Assembly: GCA_022113835.1 (NCBI GenBank)
Contig: JAILWY010000001.1
Span: forward strand, 5,580,001-5,644,000
Source of the DNA: Atopsyche davidsoni
Lineage: Eukaryota > Arthropoda > Insecta > Trichoptera > Hydrobiosidae
DNA length: 64,000 bases
Direction: 5' to 3'
A program made the position numbers and the translations under genes. The stretch's first letter is position 1, and every line of letters starts with the position of its first letter. The notes under the pieces are model-generated. The model worked only from the letters and a program-made list of their open reading frames with translations, made no database searches and was not told the DNA's origin. Shown here piece after piece: positions 49,625 to 61,260 of the stretch.

Positions 49625-52303
49625 TGCCCGAGCGCGTGTTTTCCCCGCCAGAAGCGCGCGCCATTTTTGCAGACGGCTCAGGAATCCGGGATCGCTTCCT
49701 TCCTTCTTCTTTTGTGACATTTCGCATTTGTACGCGTACTCTTTGGTCCTCGCCTACCAGCACACATTCTGCTTGCGTATTTACTGGCGCGCTGGCTCCT
49801 CGCTCGGCGTGATGAATACGCGTTGTAACATACATTATTTGATGATTGAAACGAATTTATATAAAATAACTGTAATATTATGAACTTCATATTGTCATAT
49901 ATGTGATATCAAATTAATTTCTTTTAATATATCGATTGTATCGTTAAAAGTAGACCGATTGCACATTATAACATACTTATTTGGTTATTTTGTATATTGC
50001 GGGTAGCCTTTATAGTTGTATTGTATATGGCACCCCCTTTGTACAATACGTGTCTAATCTACTCTTGTATTTTGTTTGTTATAGCATGTACGTCTCTGTG
50101 CTTTTTATGATGCATATCCTGTCTACTGTATCTAGTAATATAGGTTATTTCGAAATATAAACCACTGTACTGCCCTGCTAAAAATCATAACTATCTCGAC
50201 CATCGGCGAAGCTCTGTCTACTGATGAAATAAAATAAACTCCATAACAAAGTATTGAACGTATTGTTTTAATCAACGTTCAACCGAAGTTTGGTGTGTAC
50301 CCTACGGTCACCATAATATAAAATGGTGTCGGAAGTGGGACACATAACATAAATAGCGAATGAGCGAAACCTTTGTTGATTGTTTGCACCAAATAATGTA
50401 TTTGTAATTTTCAACATTTCGCTTATATTATTTGGGCCATAAAATAATATTCTGATTCTGTTAATTGTTGGTTCACTGGTTAAACCCGTTCATTTTAACT
50501 GATTGAATATAAGTTTTTGAGCAAATTAAAATGATAATTTATATTTGTATTTTGATTGTCAATGCTTTTAAAATTAATTTACTTGCGGTTTATTGTATTT
50601 ATTCGACATTATCAAATGACCACTCTTAAAAACAAACAATAATTACACAGTCATACCACAAATAATAATACAATATTTATTTAAAAGTGCTAGTCTAGTT
50701 TTTAAAAGTCAGTATTTAAAGAATATTTGATTAAAGTAAATACCTAAGAGATGCATCAAAATACTTTTATGCATAAAACGCTCTTACAAGTAGACTTAAT
50801 ATTTACGAATTATGATTTACATAATATATCTAAATAATTACGGAGATAACTTTCAAAGGCGAAATCGCTTTTAAATTATTTTTGAAAATCTACTGTCCAT
50901 TTTGTAAATTATACTAGACATTTAAATATACTTGAGATCTCTTTTGATAATGCATTAAATAGTTCAATCAGATATTTGGTCCTGAAAAATTAGATTGATT
51001 GTTGTTGTGTCGATTGTAATGATTACGGATGACGTCTTTGAGGAAATTTAAATCAGGTTATCAAATACTTTCATTGGATAGCGTACATGGAAAAATTATA
51101 ACAATTTTCACTTAATTTGATATAAAGCACATGAAGAGATTCCTGTAAAGATATGAAGTTCGTACTTGCGATTGAAAACGGAAAAAAACATAATGCTTTA
51201 TTTCTAGAAATTACGTAGGCCACTTGTGTTTATCATTGATATCAGGTGCGAAGTGATAAGGAAGTTGTGAATCTACAATCTACATCTTCCGCTATCAAAC
51301 ACATATGTAAAAAATATAATATAATGTGTTTATTCATATATTTTAATACTGAAATATATTTCCGATTCAGGAGTTTATACTTATTTTTTTAAATTTAAAT
51401 ACAAGGTCATAAGTTCTTAAATGTATTGATTGATTGATGATAATTCATGTTGTGGATAAATTATAAGAGAAATCAACTTATCTTTTTTGAGATACTAAAT
51501 TTATTATTTAGTTTGGAATTATTTCGCGTAATGATAATTATAATTATTAAATATATATTGAAATAAGACATTATGTTATCTCAAATGTATATAATGGTAG
51601 CTGAAGATTGCGATATGATTTGAAAAAATGTTTAAAACAGCTCGCAGTAAAACTTTTTGTTTTTTTTTTTTGGACAAATATCGGAAACAAATCGGTTCAT
51701 TGATTTGATACGGATTTTAGAAAATAATTCTCATTTAGTTAGAGATATAGATGTTATTATTTTTACAAATATTTGAGTTAGTAACCAGCAATTTGCGATA
51801 AAAAAAATGATTATCAATATTGATTGGTGTCTTTTTATCTAAGTACAATGGAACCTCAGCCAGCTATTATATGACATTAAGGCAGGTTAGGTAAGGCAAC
51901 GGTCACTATGGACACAATAATTATACCTGCAATTTACTGCTAAAATCATTTGATAAATTCACAATGAAATGAGTTGATTAATTAATAAAAATTGAGTACA
52001 TTTGAATACATTTACATTATGAGTCATCTATTATTGATCGATGACCAGTAAAGACTCGAATAATTTTTTTGAAGATTCCGTGATATATATATATATATAT
52101 CAATATTTGGGTAATATTAAAACTTAAGAAAGTGAAAGAGTTTTCTGGAAAGGAAACTTTAAGTATGGGAAAAATATATCTGTAAATTGCCAATGTATAA
52201 AATTGACTTTAGTATCTTGTGGGAACTCCCTGCAATTAGAGTATTGTATTTGAATAGTTGAATTAGTACATGCTTTCAATTTATTTAACGCCATATTATC
52301 GAC
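49625..52303. other. AT-rich gene-free stretch
   Basis: After the GC-rich island ends near 49800, the sequence is AT-rich with no supportable gene. A short (TA)n run lies at 52083-52100. Confidence 0.35.
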
Positions 52304-52723
52304 ATGAAATATAAATATAAAGTCATTTATTTAAAACACATTCTTTCTCATAGCCTTAATCAAAATTTTAGTAATAATACATGCATTGGAGTATACCATA
52401 GGTTCCCAAATTGGTCGGAAGTCATACTACAAGAAGAACTGATAGAAATAATGATTGATGAAGAACTGAAGGTGCAGTTGAGAAAGGGGTCTCAGCAATT
52501 TTGGCTTCAGAGAGACATTATGGACTATCGCAAGAAGGTTCTTGGTAGCTTTACCATCTTTATTCCTTCAGAAAAGGGGTATCAGTGCGGTTGCCATTCT
52601 TTTTACAAAAAAAATAATAGATTAGAAGTTACATGGCGAGGAGATTTAATGTTCAATCTGACTAATTTGAAGCCAAATATTGAAAATTTGCTATCAAAGC
52701 ATCAGACCAATCCCTCCCACTAA
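52304..52723 (+). pseudogene. hAT transposase C-terminal relic (ZBED5/SCAND3-like)
   Basis: A 139-codon open frame matches the C-terminal dimerisation end of hAT transposases of the domesticated ZBED5/SCAND3 type. Residues about 55-75 read EELKVQLRKGSQQFWLQRDI. The RNRLDI...RGDLRL...P-block typical of the family appears as NNRLEVTWRGDLMFNLTNLK, and the end is SKHQTNPSH. The zinc-finger BED and RNase H catalytic parts are absent upstream. The central FPTSYLCERGFS-type block is degraded (IFIPSEKGYQCGCH). The start shown is simply the first ATG of the open frame. It is a 5'-truncated relic, not an active gene. Confidence 0.7.
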
Positions 52724-52792
52724 AACTATTGATTTTTTTTTAGTGAATGTTACTATATTTGCATTTTGTATGTTTCTATTTATAAAGGTATA

Positions 52793-52880
52793 CAGTGAAA
52801 CCTCGATATAACGGACCCCTGTTTAACGGATTTCGGATATAACGGACAAAAAATCCGGTCAAATGTAAAAATTCAATATT
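52793..52880 (+). mobile_element. Pogo/Tigger-like terminal repeat, solo end
   Basis: CAGTGAAACCTCGATATAAC begins right after a TA and continues with two more TAACGGA blocks, the pattern of Tigger-type ends. No matching inverted end follows: within about 90 bases the sequence becomes hAT-like. It is therefore a truncated or internally lost element inserted in the 3' part of the hAT relic. Confidence 0.65.
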
Positions 52881-52955
52881 AGCAAGGCAGGGGGTCTACG
52901 AAAAACAGGAAAACTCGACAAGGGGTCGACGGGACAAAAAGTTTGGGAGTCTCTG
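52881..52955 (+). mobile_element. hAT 3' noncoding tail and right terminal repeat
   Basis: GGCAGGGGGTCTACG and, at the end, AAAAAGTTTGGGAGTCTCTG (52936-52955) match the usual right end of ZBED5-type hAT elements, whose left ends read CAGTGGTTCCCAAACTTTT. Together with the relic at 52304-52723 it marks one old hAT copy split by a pogo end. No left terminus was found. Confidence 0.6.
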
Positions 52956-53114
52956 GTGTATACAGTCATGTATGCAATGCATTTATTATTTAATACTTTA
53001 CAAGACTATTTATCTTATAGAAGTGTTAATTTATATTTTGATAATATTTCAGAGGCTATGTGTGCCAAGTCAGCCATTATACTGAATCAAAACGATGACA
53101 TGATTTTTTTGAAT

Positions 53115-53335
53115 CTATGATGCAGGCGTTGCGCGACATGACAGGCTTCGGTCGTGTCGCACTTCCTTGGCAGGGCTCACAATGGTCGGGCTGCGGTCGG
53201 GCGAGATGGAAAGGCCCGCTGGACGCGCACCGGAAGTGGCAGGGCGCGCCCCAGACGGACCGCAGCGCGCATCTTCCCTCGCCGCCGCAAGGTCAGATGC
53301 CTGTAAATGGACATCACGTGCGCCCGTGATCGAAT
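53115..53335. promoter_or_regulatory. GC-rich islet with ETS motifs
   Basis: CACTTCCTTGGC at about 53160 and ACCGGAAGTGG at 53229-53239 lie in a sharply bounded GC-rich islet within AT-rich DNA. A 70-codon open frame here is compositional. Enhancer identity is inferred from motif content and position upstream of yan. Confidence 0.3.
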
Positions 53336-53339
53336 AACT

Positions 53340-55000
53340 TAATTACTGCGAATACTAGTTTCTCAGAAGCGTAGAAGGGATAGTGTATTTCGTATGCTTA
53401 AAACGAATTAACAAGAAAACATGGCGATTTAAAAAAATCTGGTATCACCCAAACAGGACAAACATGGACATCGCTATATAAAACTGTTGCCTGTACAAAC
53501 GCAGCGACACAACTTGCGACCGATTTGCAGTCAGCCAATAGAGTCCCCTTAGTCCCCAAAGTCTATTGGCTAGTTGCGAGTCGGTTGCAACTCTTCTTTT
53601 TGTCAGGAGACTGTATTCTTTGGTGCCTTGTGTCACCATGGGGATTCAATGTGGTGAGGGGGAGTTGAAATGGCATTGGGCCTATTAGTGTTATGACAGC
53701 TCTCGAGGTTGTAGTCGAGGAGGGATGTGATTCAGGGTTTCGGGACTAGAGTAATGGAATTTTAGAAGAAGTACGCGAGATCGATGATGACCTTCTGGTA
53801 CTTCTGCAAGTTGTGCTGTGACGTGTGTAGTGAAAAACAATAACAAAAAACATCCAAAATAAAGAGACGTATTGGCTGATAGCAAACCGGTAGCATGTCG
53901 TATCGCTAAGTGTGTAGAGGACATCGAACTAGCAAAGAGTATTCGTAAAAACCAATTTAATTAAAAGGGATGCAGCTCTTTGATGTTTGATTTCAAAACA
54001 GTAATTGTTATATTGTACTGAGTCGCATGCAGTTTTATATTGGTTGCATTGTACCGAGGCGATCTTTCGAGTCCAGCGTCCCAGCCGAAGTGCATCGGTC
54101 GAGTCACTCATATTATCATGAATTCTACAGCGCGTTGGTCGCGGTCGGATGCAATGTTTTGCAATTACACACGGACTTAATACGTCCATTGTACTTCATA
54201 GTAAAATAACAGCGACTCTGTTATATTACTATGAATTGCTACGACCTAGTCAAGTGTGATCCTACCTAAAATTGACTTGGCGATGTGAATTCAAGGCAGA
54301 AAACGAAGATTAGGTAAAAAACAGTGCTTCAAGATTTAAATGCATTTTACATCTAATTCTTACGTACAACAGATTTACTAAAAATTAAAAAGATAGACAG
54401 TAACACACAAGCCAATTGGTTTATCTGGAGTGGTTCAAATTAAGATATTTGGTATACATAATATACTACTTACTACTCCGTGTGTTATTTTTAAAATTGT
54501 TTCTACTAAGTAAAATATTGATAGCTTTATATTATATACAAATAATACTATTGAATCAATGATCTAAAATTTGATAATTTAGCACATATTTGTATATCGC
54601 AACAACACATGACTTTTGAGGTCATTGACTTCTTTTATTTGTTTCAGACTTAAGTGTTATTATCGTGCAGTGTAATTAAACTAATTTGTTTTATTTTTCT
54701 TAATGGAGTCTTTATATTGCACCGTGAATTTTTTCAGAGTTGGCAGTAAACGTAAGAAATGTGCATATCTAGTACTAACAGCTTTACAAGCTTGACGGCT
54801 AAGCAAATTTAAGATTAGAAAAAATACTCTACACAGTAAGGAGATTTGATTATTCACAGAGAGGGTGACGCCGAGGAGACGTCTAGCCGCGATACGGAAA
54901 AGCATTTTAAATAGCCGCGTAAAAATTAGCACAAAAGTATTTTTCGTGTGTTTTGTTGCTAATAAAGAAAGAATGCGAAGTACGCCGTGAACGGAGAGCA
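53340..55000. other. Gene-free stretch
   Basis: No coding region is supportable. GC content is slightly raised at 53460-53900 and 54020-54190, and the first of these may be a repeat remnant. Confidence 0.35.
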
Positions 55001-55014
55001 GAAATAAGTTGGAC

Positions 55015-55140
55015 GAAATATTTACGGCCCGGCCCGCCTACCTCGCGGGCGCTCTATTTCAGGAACCCGGACGTCTGCGGCCAAAGGTAAGAGGCGAACA
55101 CGGAAGTGACCGGAATAGCCCCGCCAGCGCCCATCGCAGC
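55015..55140. promoter_or_regulatory. GC-rich islet with ETS motif
   Basis: ACGGAAGTGACCGGA (about 55100-55114) lies in a short GC-rich block that ends at a CA microsatellite. This is the same pattern as the islets at 53.1 and 56.9 kb. Confidence 0.28.
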
Positions 55141-55142
55141 GC

Positions 55143-55173
<31 letters not shown>

Positions 55174-55222
55174 GTAAATATATATATGTATAATATATAT
55201 AACCCCCCCACCCCCCCCCCCT
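55143..55222. repeat. (CA)n(TA)n microsatellite and poly-C tract
   Basis: About 11 CA dinucleotides, then interrupted TA repeats, then two C runs near 55203-55221. The open frames crossing this tract on both strands, with YIYIY or VCVCV runs, are artefacts. Confidence 0.9.
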
Positions 55223-55229
55223 CTCCCCA

Positions 55230-55610
55230 TTCTGTTGCTTGTCCATGGCTGCCATTCTGTACCCTGAGCGTGTGTAAGGAATCGGTAGTGGAGCAGTGGA
55301 ATGATTGTGGAGGGATGTGCTCTGAAAGCACCTTGTCGAGATGGGGGGATCCTGCTATTGTTTCTGCACCTTACTGCAGAAGGAGTATCATATATAAACA
55401 CCAGAGCTTTGTAAGGAAGGGATTATATAATAAAGGTATCGGGCAGCAGCAATATTCCAATATAAAACTGCGGTGTAGAAGGACTCGGGGATCCACTGCA
55501 CTATTGTTTCCTTAGAAAACCATGAACACTAATTCAGCACAAATTTATGCTCAGTGAGATGGTCGCCAACCTCCTCTGAGGAGAGGCACCCGATGAAGAA
55601 GAATATATAT
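55230..55610 (+). repeat. Dispersed repeat family, copy C (most complete)
   Basis: This copy has all blocks of the family: TGAGCGTGTGTAAGGAATCG, TTGTGGAGGGATGTGCTCTG, CCAGAGCTTTGTAAGG, GGGCAGCAGCAATATTCC, CCATGAACACT, GCTCAGTGAGATGGTCGCC and CTCTGAGGAGAGGCACCC, ending in GATGAAGAAGAATATATAT. It is in the same orientation as the other two copies. No protein is encoded. Confidence 0.75.
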
Positions 55611-56850
55611 CGACCCACAACCCCCGTGACAAATTGGTTATATTTGTAATACTTTAGTGAAATGACTAGATTACGTTATTTTTCCTTTGTAACGCTGTGA
55701 GAAGCCCCTGAATAAAGATAATAGCAATATTTTGCCTCTCAAGACATTTATTTTTATTAATCGATTTGCATATGAAACGACGAGAATATTCACCATCTAT
55801 TTTGGTGTTTTATTGACGTTTCTTGTGTAAATCGTTTGTAAATTTTGTTTACAAATTTAAACTGGAGGTTGATTTATGCGGTTCAATTAAAAATATTTAT
55901 TAACAATTATTGGAGACTGAATCTAAGCGTGAAAACGTGTTGTTTGTCCTAAAATCTAAAATGTACTGTATTTAAATAACTAATGACCGTACGGCTAGGT
56001 GATTACGAGTTTTAGAGCTTTCGCTTTTCGAGTCTAATGTCTATTAGTGTAATGAGTCGCTTACAAAAAAAATCGTAATTATCAAGCTATTTTGGATTTT
56101 TGTATTGAACTATGTTATTTTTTCTGTTTAACCTAGTAATGTAAAATAATAATAAAGCTGTTCCTGAAAAGAAAAAAATATTGTTGGTGACCAAAAGCTG
56201 TTAGATGTGAAATTAACAAAAAAAAGTATGTACTGTGCATCAAGATTAAGTATTTAATAAAAATATAATTCATTAATTATGTGCTGCCCACACAAGCAGC
56301 AAAACATTATATCTTAAAATACTTTTCAAAAAAATTTAAAATACACATTTAAAGTTGAAATACTATACATATATTTGTATAGAAAGCATGCCAAAAGGTT
56401 GCATAGTACAAATAAGTAAGTTATGTGATATATTCGTTTTTTTTATACTCAATGTACAGAAAGTGCTTAGATTTTGAGCTAACTATACACAACTATACTT
56501 TTTTATAGGTAATGTCGATTATTACTCAATTTATAAAGGTGTACGGTTAGACACCATACCAATAAAGGTTAATGCAAAGTGAATCATTCGCAAATGCTTG
56601 TTTTTTATTTTTATATTTATAGACTTGCACTTGTATTTGTAGTTTAAATACACATAAAAAACATTACCATAAAATAAATAAATTGCCGGTTAAGTAATTT
56701 CCTCGTTCCAGCGTTGATGTTATGTAAAACATATACTATTGTTGACGTTGGTATTCTGTTGACCAAGCGACGAAGGCAAATGCTTACAATCTAGTATTAT
56801 GAAAACACTTGGAAAACATGTTAAAATCATTGCTAACGAGTGAGAGTCCG
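55611..56850. other. AT-rich gene-free stretch
   Basis: Nothing recognisable was seen. Confidence 0.35.
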
Positions 56851-56854
56851 CGGT

Positions 56855-57065
56855 TTCCGCCGGAAGTTCACATCAGGCGGGCATTCCAAGCCGAAGGAAA
56901 TTCTAACCCGAGAAAAATATCAATGATATCATTCTAATACCGTGTACTCGTTTTTGTAATGTTCTGAGGCTAGGATGCGGTTTCAGACCATCCAGGAAGT
57001 GCGAGTAGACACTCGCGTTTCAAGAAGTGGATAAAATTTGCAGATATCGCGCTTTGCGGGCGCGG
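56855..57065. promoter_or_regulatory. GC-richer islet with paired ETS motifs
   Basis: GCCGGAAGTTC at 56859-56869 and CCAGGAAGTGCG at about 56992-57003 lie in a moderately GC-rich patch. Similar sites recur over the next 4 kb. Enhancer function is inferred. Confidence 0.3.
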
Positions 57066-60030
57066 ACTTCGTACGTGGAATTTCAGTTATGGTTGAGAAT
57101 ATACCCAGAAAGTAGGCTTTAAATGCATCAAAAGTAATGCCATAATATATACTAGATTCATTTATTGAATTATTTCTTAACCCCTTAAGTATATATCAGT
57201 ACAGCGCACTTTTTCAAAGTACAGTTAACGTGATATTTTTTTCTGATGATGCCATGTTATTCTGCTGAAATAGCTCAATGAAATCTGTGAAAACATTTTT
57301 TGTTCAATTTAAGTGGTTTTCACAACCCAGCTTAGATCAAAATCACATAGTAAATGTGATGCGTTTTATGGGCCATCTTCGTCCCGGGGGAGACCCTGGC
57401 GGGGGTGAAGGACCCAGCCCCTATATAAAGATAGAATGGATCGGAAACGACTCGAAATAAATATATGTCACTAAGCCTCAATTAAAATTTATTTTCTAGA
57501 ATTATATAGTTTTTTAATGCTCAAACCAACATCGAATCGTTTGTGTGTTTCTCTGTCAACCATTGATTCTTTATATCAGTGTGGACATAAATATTATACC
57601 GCAAATACTTTTTATCAAAATTCTAGAATATTTTTACAGAATTTTTAATGCGCAACATACGAGCTGCATTATTCACTGTCTAATTAAAAAAAATACTCAT
57701 TTTTTTATCGCGAGTCTTTAAATAACATAAAAATATTTGATAAGGGAACGAAGAGAGGCATTTCATCCGGAGTGACTTTCCATACTGAGTGATAAGGCTC
57801 TGTTATTTATAAGACTTGTCGACGCTCCCGGATGTCCGTCCGCGCACAAGTGTATCGAAGGTTATCTCAGTCGGCACGGCGGCAGACTAAATGTCATTCG
57901 TAGGCGGAAATCACTGCGATTAGTATTATGTTTCAATTTACTTGCCATTTTGAAGAGTTTACGGGCATCGAAGTTAAAATACTAGACTAGAATCAATACA
58001 TAAGTTGATGCTATCTATAATATAGCTGTGTAAAGTTCACTCAAATTACTTAAATTGACGCTAAATTTATCAAATATTACTTCATAATGTATCTACAGTA
58101 GTTCTTACGAGATATAATATTATGCTTTAATTTATTAAATCGATTAACTGTAGAAACGTTTATTTACATAAATTAACGAAACCGGTAGCATCAAATAAAA
58201 ACATGGTGGAATAACACATTTTTTTATACTAAAAGATTTTAATGATATTCGATCAAAATTTTATGTAAAAAATATAAAGTAAGATATGATACTAACAAAT
58301 GTATACTGAATTTTTTAATTATTTATAATAATGCATGATTACAATTAAAAAAATATTTTTTTACATGTTTTTTAAAGTATCGACCATCCGCGTGGCATCA
58401 TATACCTTTTGACAGCCAAATTTCAGGGGCTTAATAAATAAAATGAATTATCGGTATTTTTTATAAATGGTTTTACTGTAACTAATCACGGGTCTATAAA
58501 AGGTGAAGTGTTTTATTATTATTAAATCGCGCTTATCTAAATCCTTCGACCGGATGTGAGTCTCTGGCCACGACACAAGTCGCGGCTTATCTGCTCAACC
58601 TGATTACTCGATTACTAAGCGAATTCGGATGCACACGGCGTAATTTTTTTAATCAGCAATGACGTCACTTGTAACATGATACTGTCTTTGCTAGACGATA
58701 AGATTACCCGGAAAAGGCCACCATCGGTACAAATGTCAGCGCGGACACGATCATTTCCGGATCGAAAAATAATGCATTCACGACTCTTGGGTACGTGAAA
58801 AATAGTCGAAGTTAGATAATGTGTAGATAACCTATTACTTAAAATATAAAACTTCAGGGACTTTTATGTAACATTTATAGTAAATACCCTGGTTTTTTTT
58901 TGCAAAAATACACTGTTTTTTTATTTTTGTTACAACTGCTATCGGGAATTACCTTGGTTGTATTAAAAAAAATCAATACGAGAGATATTACGATACAAGA
59001 GAGCAATTGATAAAGCTGGGTCATAGGAATATAAAGAAAGCAAAACAATATTAAAAACCGAAAGGGATTTTATCTCGATACTTAGATTTTAAGCATTTCA
59101 GCCTTTTCATTTGTACTTTTTATGTTTAGAGAGTACATTTAAGTATTATTTTTTTGTCATTTTGAGCGTCCTGAGTACATTTTATATCATGATATCATGT
59201 TAAAAAAATGCCTTCAAGGGAATATAACCATGGTGAATTCATAAGTTGAATAAAGATTGTAATATCTATACATACGCTTAATTCGTTTTCGATCCGAAAT
59301 AAAACTGTTTATATATAAATAATATTTATGAAGCAATTTCGTTGTTTGCTGATAAATTATTTCATCTGAAAACGTGTCGTTTGCGATGTCCATTAAGTTG
59401 ATGACCAGTCTTTTGAAAATATTTTTTTACTTGCAGATAAAATTGAATTCCCTGAGAGGCATTTTTTGGGTGGCTGTAGACAAGTCGGCAGCCGTGGCGC
59501 GGCATAATGGCCGGCTGCGGGAGTGGTCCGCCCCTGCCGGAAATGAGAGAGCCAGAAGTGCGGACAGGGGGTGGAGAGGAAATGAAGTGAGGGGGTTAAA
59601 GTGGAAAGGTCACCGGTTCGTATGCAGATCAGCAGTGTTAAAATGAAGTTTTTAATGGATTTGAATTTGTTATACTAGGCTACAGAAGTAATTGAATTCA
59701 TTCCACGTTTACGCTTTTTTTCTTTAATATTTAATTATCAATTTGTTTTTGACATGTCATACAAATTAATGTACCATCATTAATGTTAGATTACATATAA
59801 TTATTGAAAAAAAAAAATTTACTAAATTTATATTAAAACGACAAAAACATCTGATAGTAAATAACAATATAAATTAATTCATTATGATTTTTAATAATAT
59901 GTGTGTTATAATATATTAATATCTCAAGGATGTGTAACACACATACATTCTTCTATAACTCCTTTTGGTTTCTTCCCTTCGGTGTTCAGTGATACTGGAC
60001 GCAAAAAGCTATAAAATTTTCACCCACAGC
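57066..60030. other. Gene-free stretch with scattered ETS-core sites
   Basis: AT-rich DNA broken by short GC-rich patches carrying ETS-like cores: ATCCGGAGTG (57766), CCCGGATGTCC (57827), ACCGGATGTG (58549), CCCGGAAAAG (58707), ATTTCCGGAT (about 58753) and CCGGAAATG (59538). No gene is supportable. Confidence 0.3.
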
Positions 60031-60039
60031 CGTTAAGGC

Positions 60040-60120
60040 CGTGGCCGAACTTCCGGTGTGAAAACTGGCAAGATCTGTGCAGGAAACGCCGGAAGGGCTG
60101 CCGGCGGAAGCGGAAGCGAG
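60040..60120. promoter_or_regulatory. ETS motif cluster
   Basis: GAACTTCCGGTG (60047-60058) and GCCGGAAGGGC (60088-60098) lie about 40 bases apart in opposite orientation, with further GGAAGCGGAAGCG to 60118. The patch is sharply GC-rich against both flanks. Confidence 0.32.
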
Positions 60121-60671
60121 CCCCACAGGAAACGAACCGTTTTCCATTTTTGAATACTACTGCACAAGGATCTAAGGCGGATTAATTTTTTTACGCAAAG
60201 CACAACTAAAGCACTCTTGAAATGCCGAAAGAATTATATATGGCAATCTATCTATAAAACAAATTGTATTAACATTGCGATACGTTTGTTATTATTTATT
60301 TACTTATAAACAAAAAGAAATGAGTTTTTGCTTTACATGGCCTTTTTTACAATAAAATTTTGATTATTTTTTTCCTGTGTCAAAAATAAAACTCATATTA
60401 CAGTCGAAAAATTGTTTTTTTTTTATATTTGATTGAATTGATATAAACTGATACGTTTCCCTAATCTTATCAGTGGATATTGGTTTATAAATAATATTTA
60501 TGTGTAAAAAAGTAATAAGTTTATTAAGAGTTGAAGGAATTCAAGGCAGGAAATGAGAGTGTGATAAGTAAAAAATAATAATTTGAAACAACTTTAATAA
60601 TATCTAGCACGAAGTCTCTAAACGAAAGCAAGACATTAAATAGGAAACGCGGCATGTTATTTTCTTCATAA

Positions 60672-60710
60672 AAGCATTTCCGGTCCACTTATGACTGACT
60701 TCCGGCTATC
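60672..60710. promoter_or_regulatory. Paired ETS motifs, same orientation
   Basis: CATTTCCGGTC (60675-60685) and GACTTCCGGC (60697-60706) lie about 22 bases apart, two helical turns, in the same orientation. Paired sites could favour cooperative binding by SAM-domain ETS factors such as Yan. This is inference. Confidence 0.32.
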
Positions 60711-61051
60711 AAATCTTCGTAGACGCACATGTGGCTTGCCCCACTGCTTCCCAACTTGTGAGGCGCAACATTTAAAGCGCGGAACAGAGCCCCACTGGGC
60801 CTTATAAATATAAAAAAATAATAAATATATATGGGCTTTATGTATTGAAATTGTATATTTACTTGCAAATAGTCTTAACTCACTTTTTGCTCATTCTGGT
60901 TTTATTTTTTAAAAAATGTGAAAATACGTTGCCATAAGTATGCAATAGTTTTTCAAGCTATGTTTTTATTATTTTAATAAGTATTTTCTTCTTATTTATA
61001 TTTTAAGAAATTCAATATTTTTGACAGAGAGTACTTGGTGGAATTCCATTT

Positions 61052-61260
61052 TAATATTTTTTAGTAAAATATTTGAGTGATTTTCCACATGTTCGTTTTT
61101 ATTTGTGACCGGTTTCGCCAACCTTTCACTTGGGCATTATCAGACATCAGAATCTAACAGAATCTGTTGGATAATGCTAACGTTAAAGGTTGGCGAAATC
61201 GGTCACAAATTAACACGAACATGTGGAAAATCACTCAAGTATTTTACTCAAAAATATTAT
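61052..61260. repeat. Fold-back element, about 100-bp inverted arms
   Basis: The left arm (61052 to about 61152) and right arm (about 61160-61260) are reverse complements over roughly 95-100 bases, with about a dozen mismatches and almost no loop. Shared blocks include GAGTGATTTTCCACATGTTC, TTGTGACCG, TTTCGCCAACCTTT and GCATTATC. The centre, AACAGAATCTGTT, is itself nearly palindromic. It could be a fold-back MITE, or, if transcribed, a long hairpin RNA. No target-site duplication is obvious. Open frames on it are artefacts. Confidence 0.85.

Noticed and set aside
49422..49883. 153-codon plus-strand frame
   Set aside because: Its only notable feature, a SWRCSWRM-like repeat, comes from the 12-bp DNA array; the flanks are random.
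55009..55515. 168-codon plus-strand frame and its minus-strand counterparts
   Set aside because: They run through a CA/TA/poly-C tract and a dispersed repeat copy.
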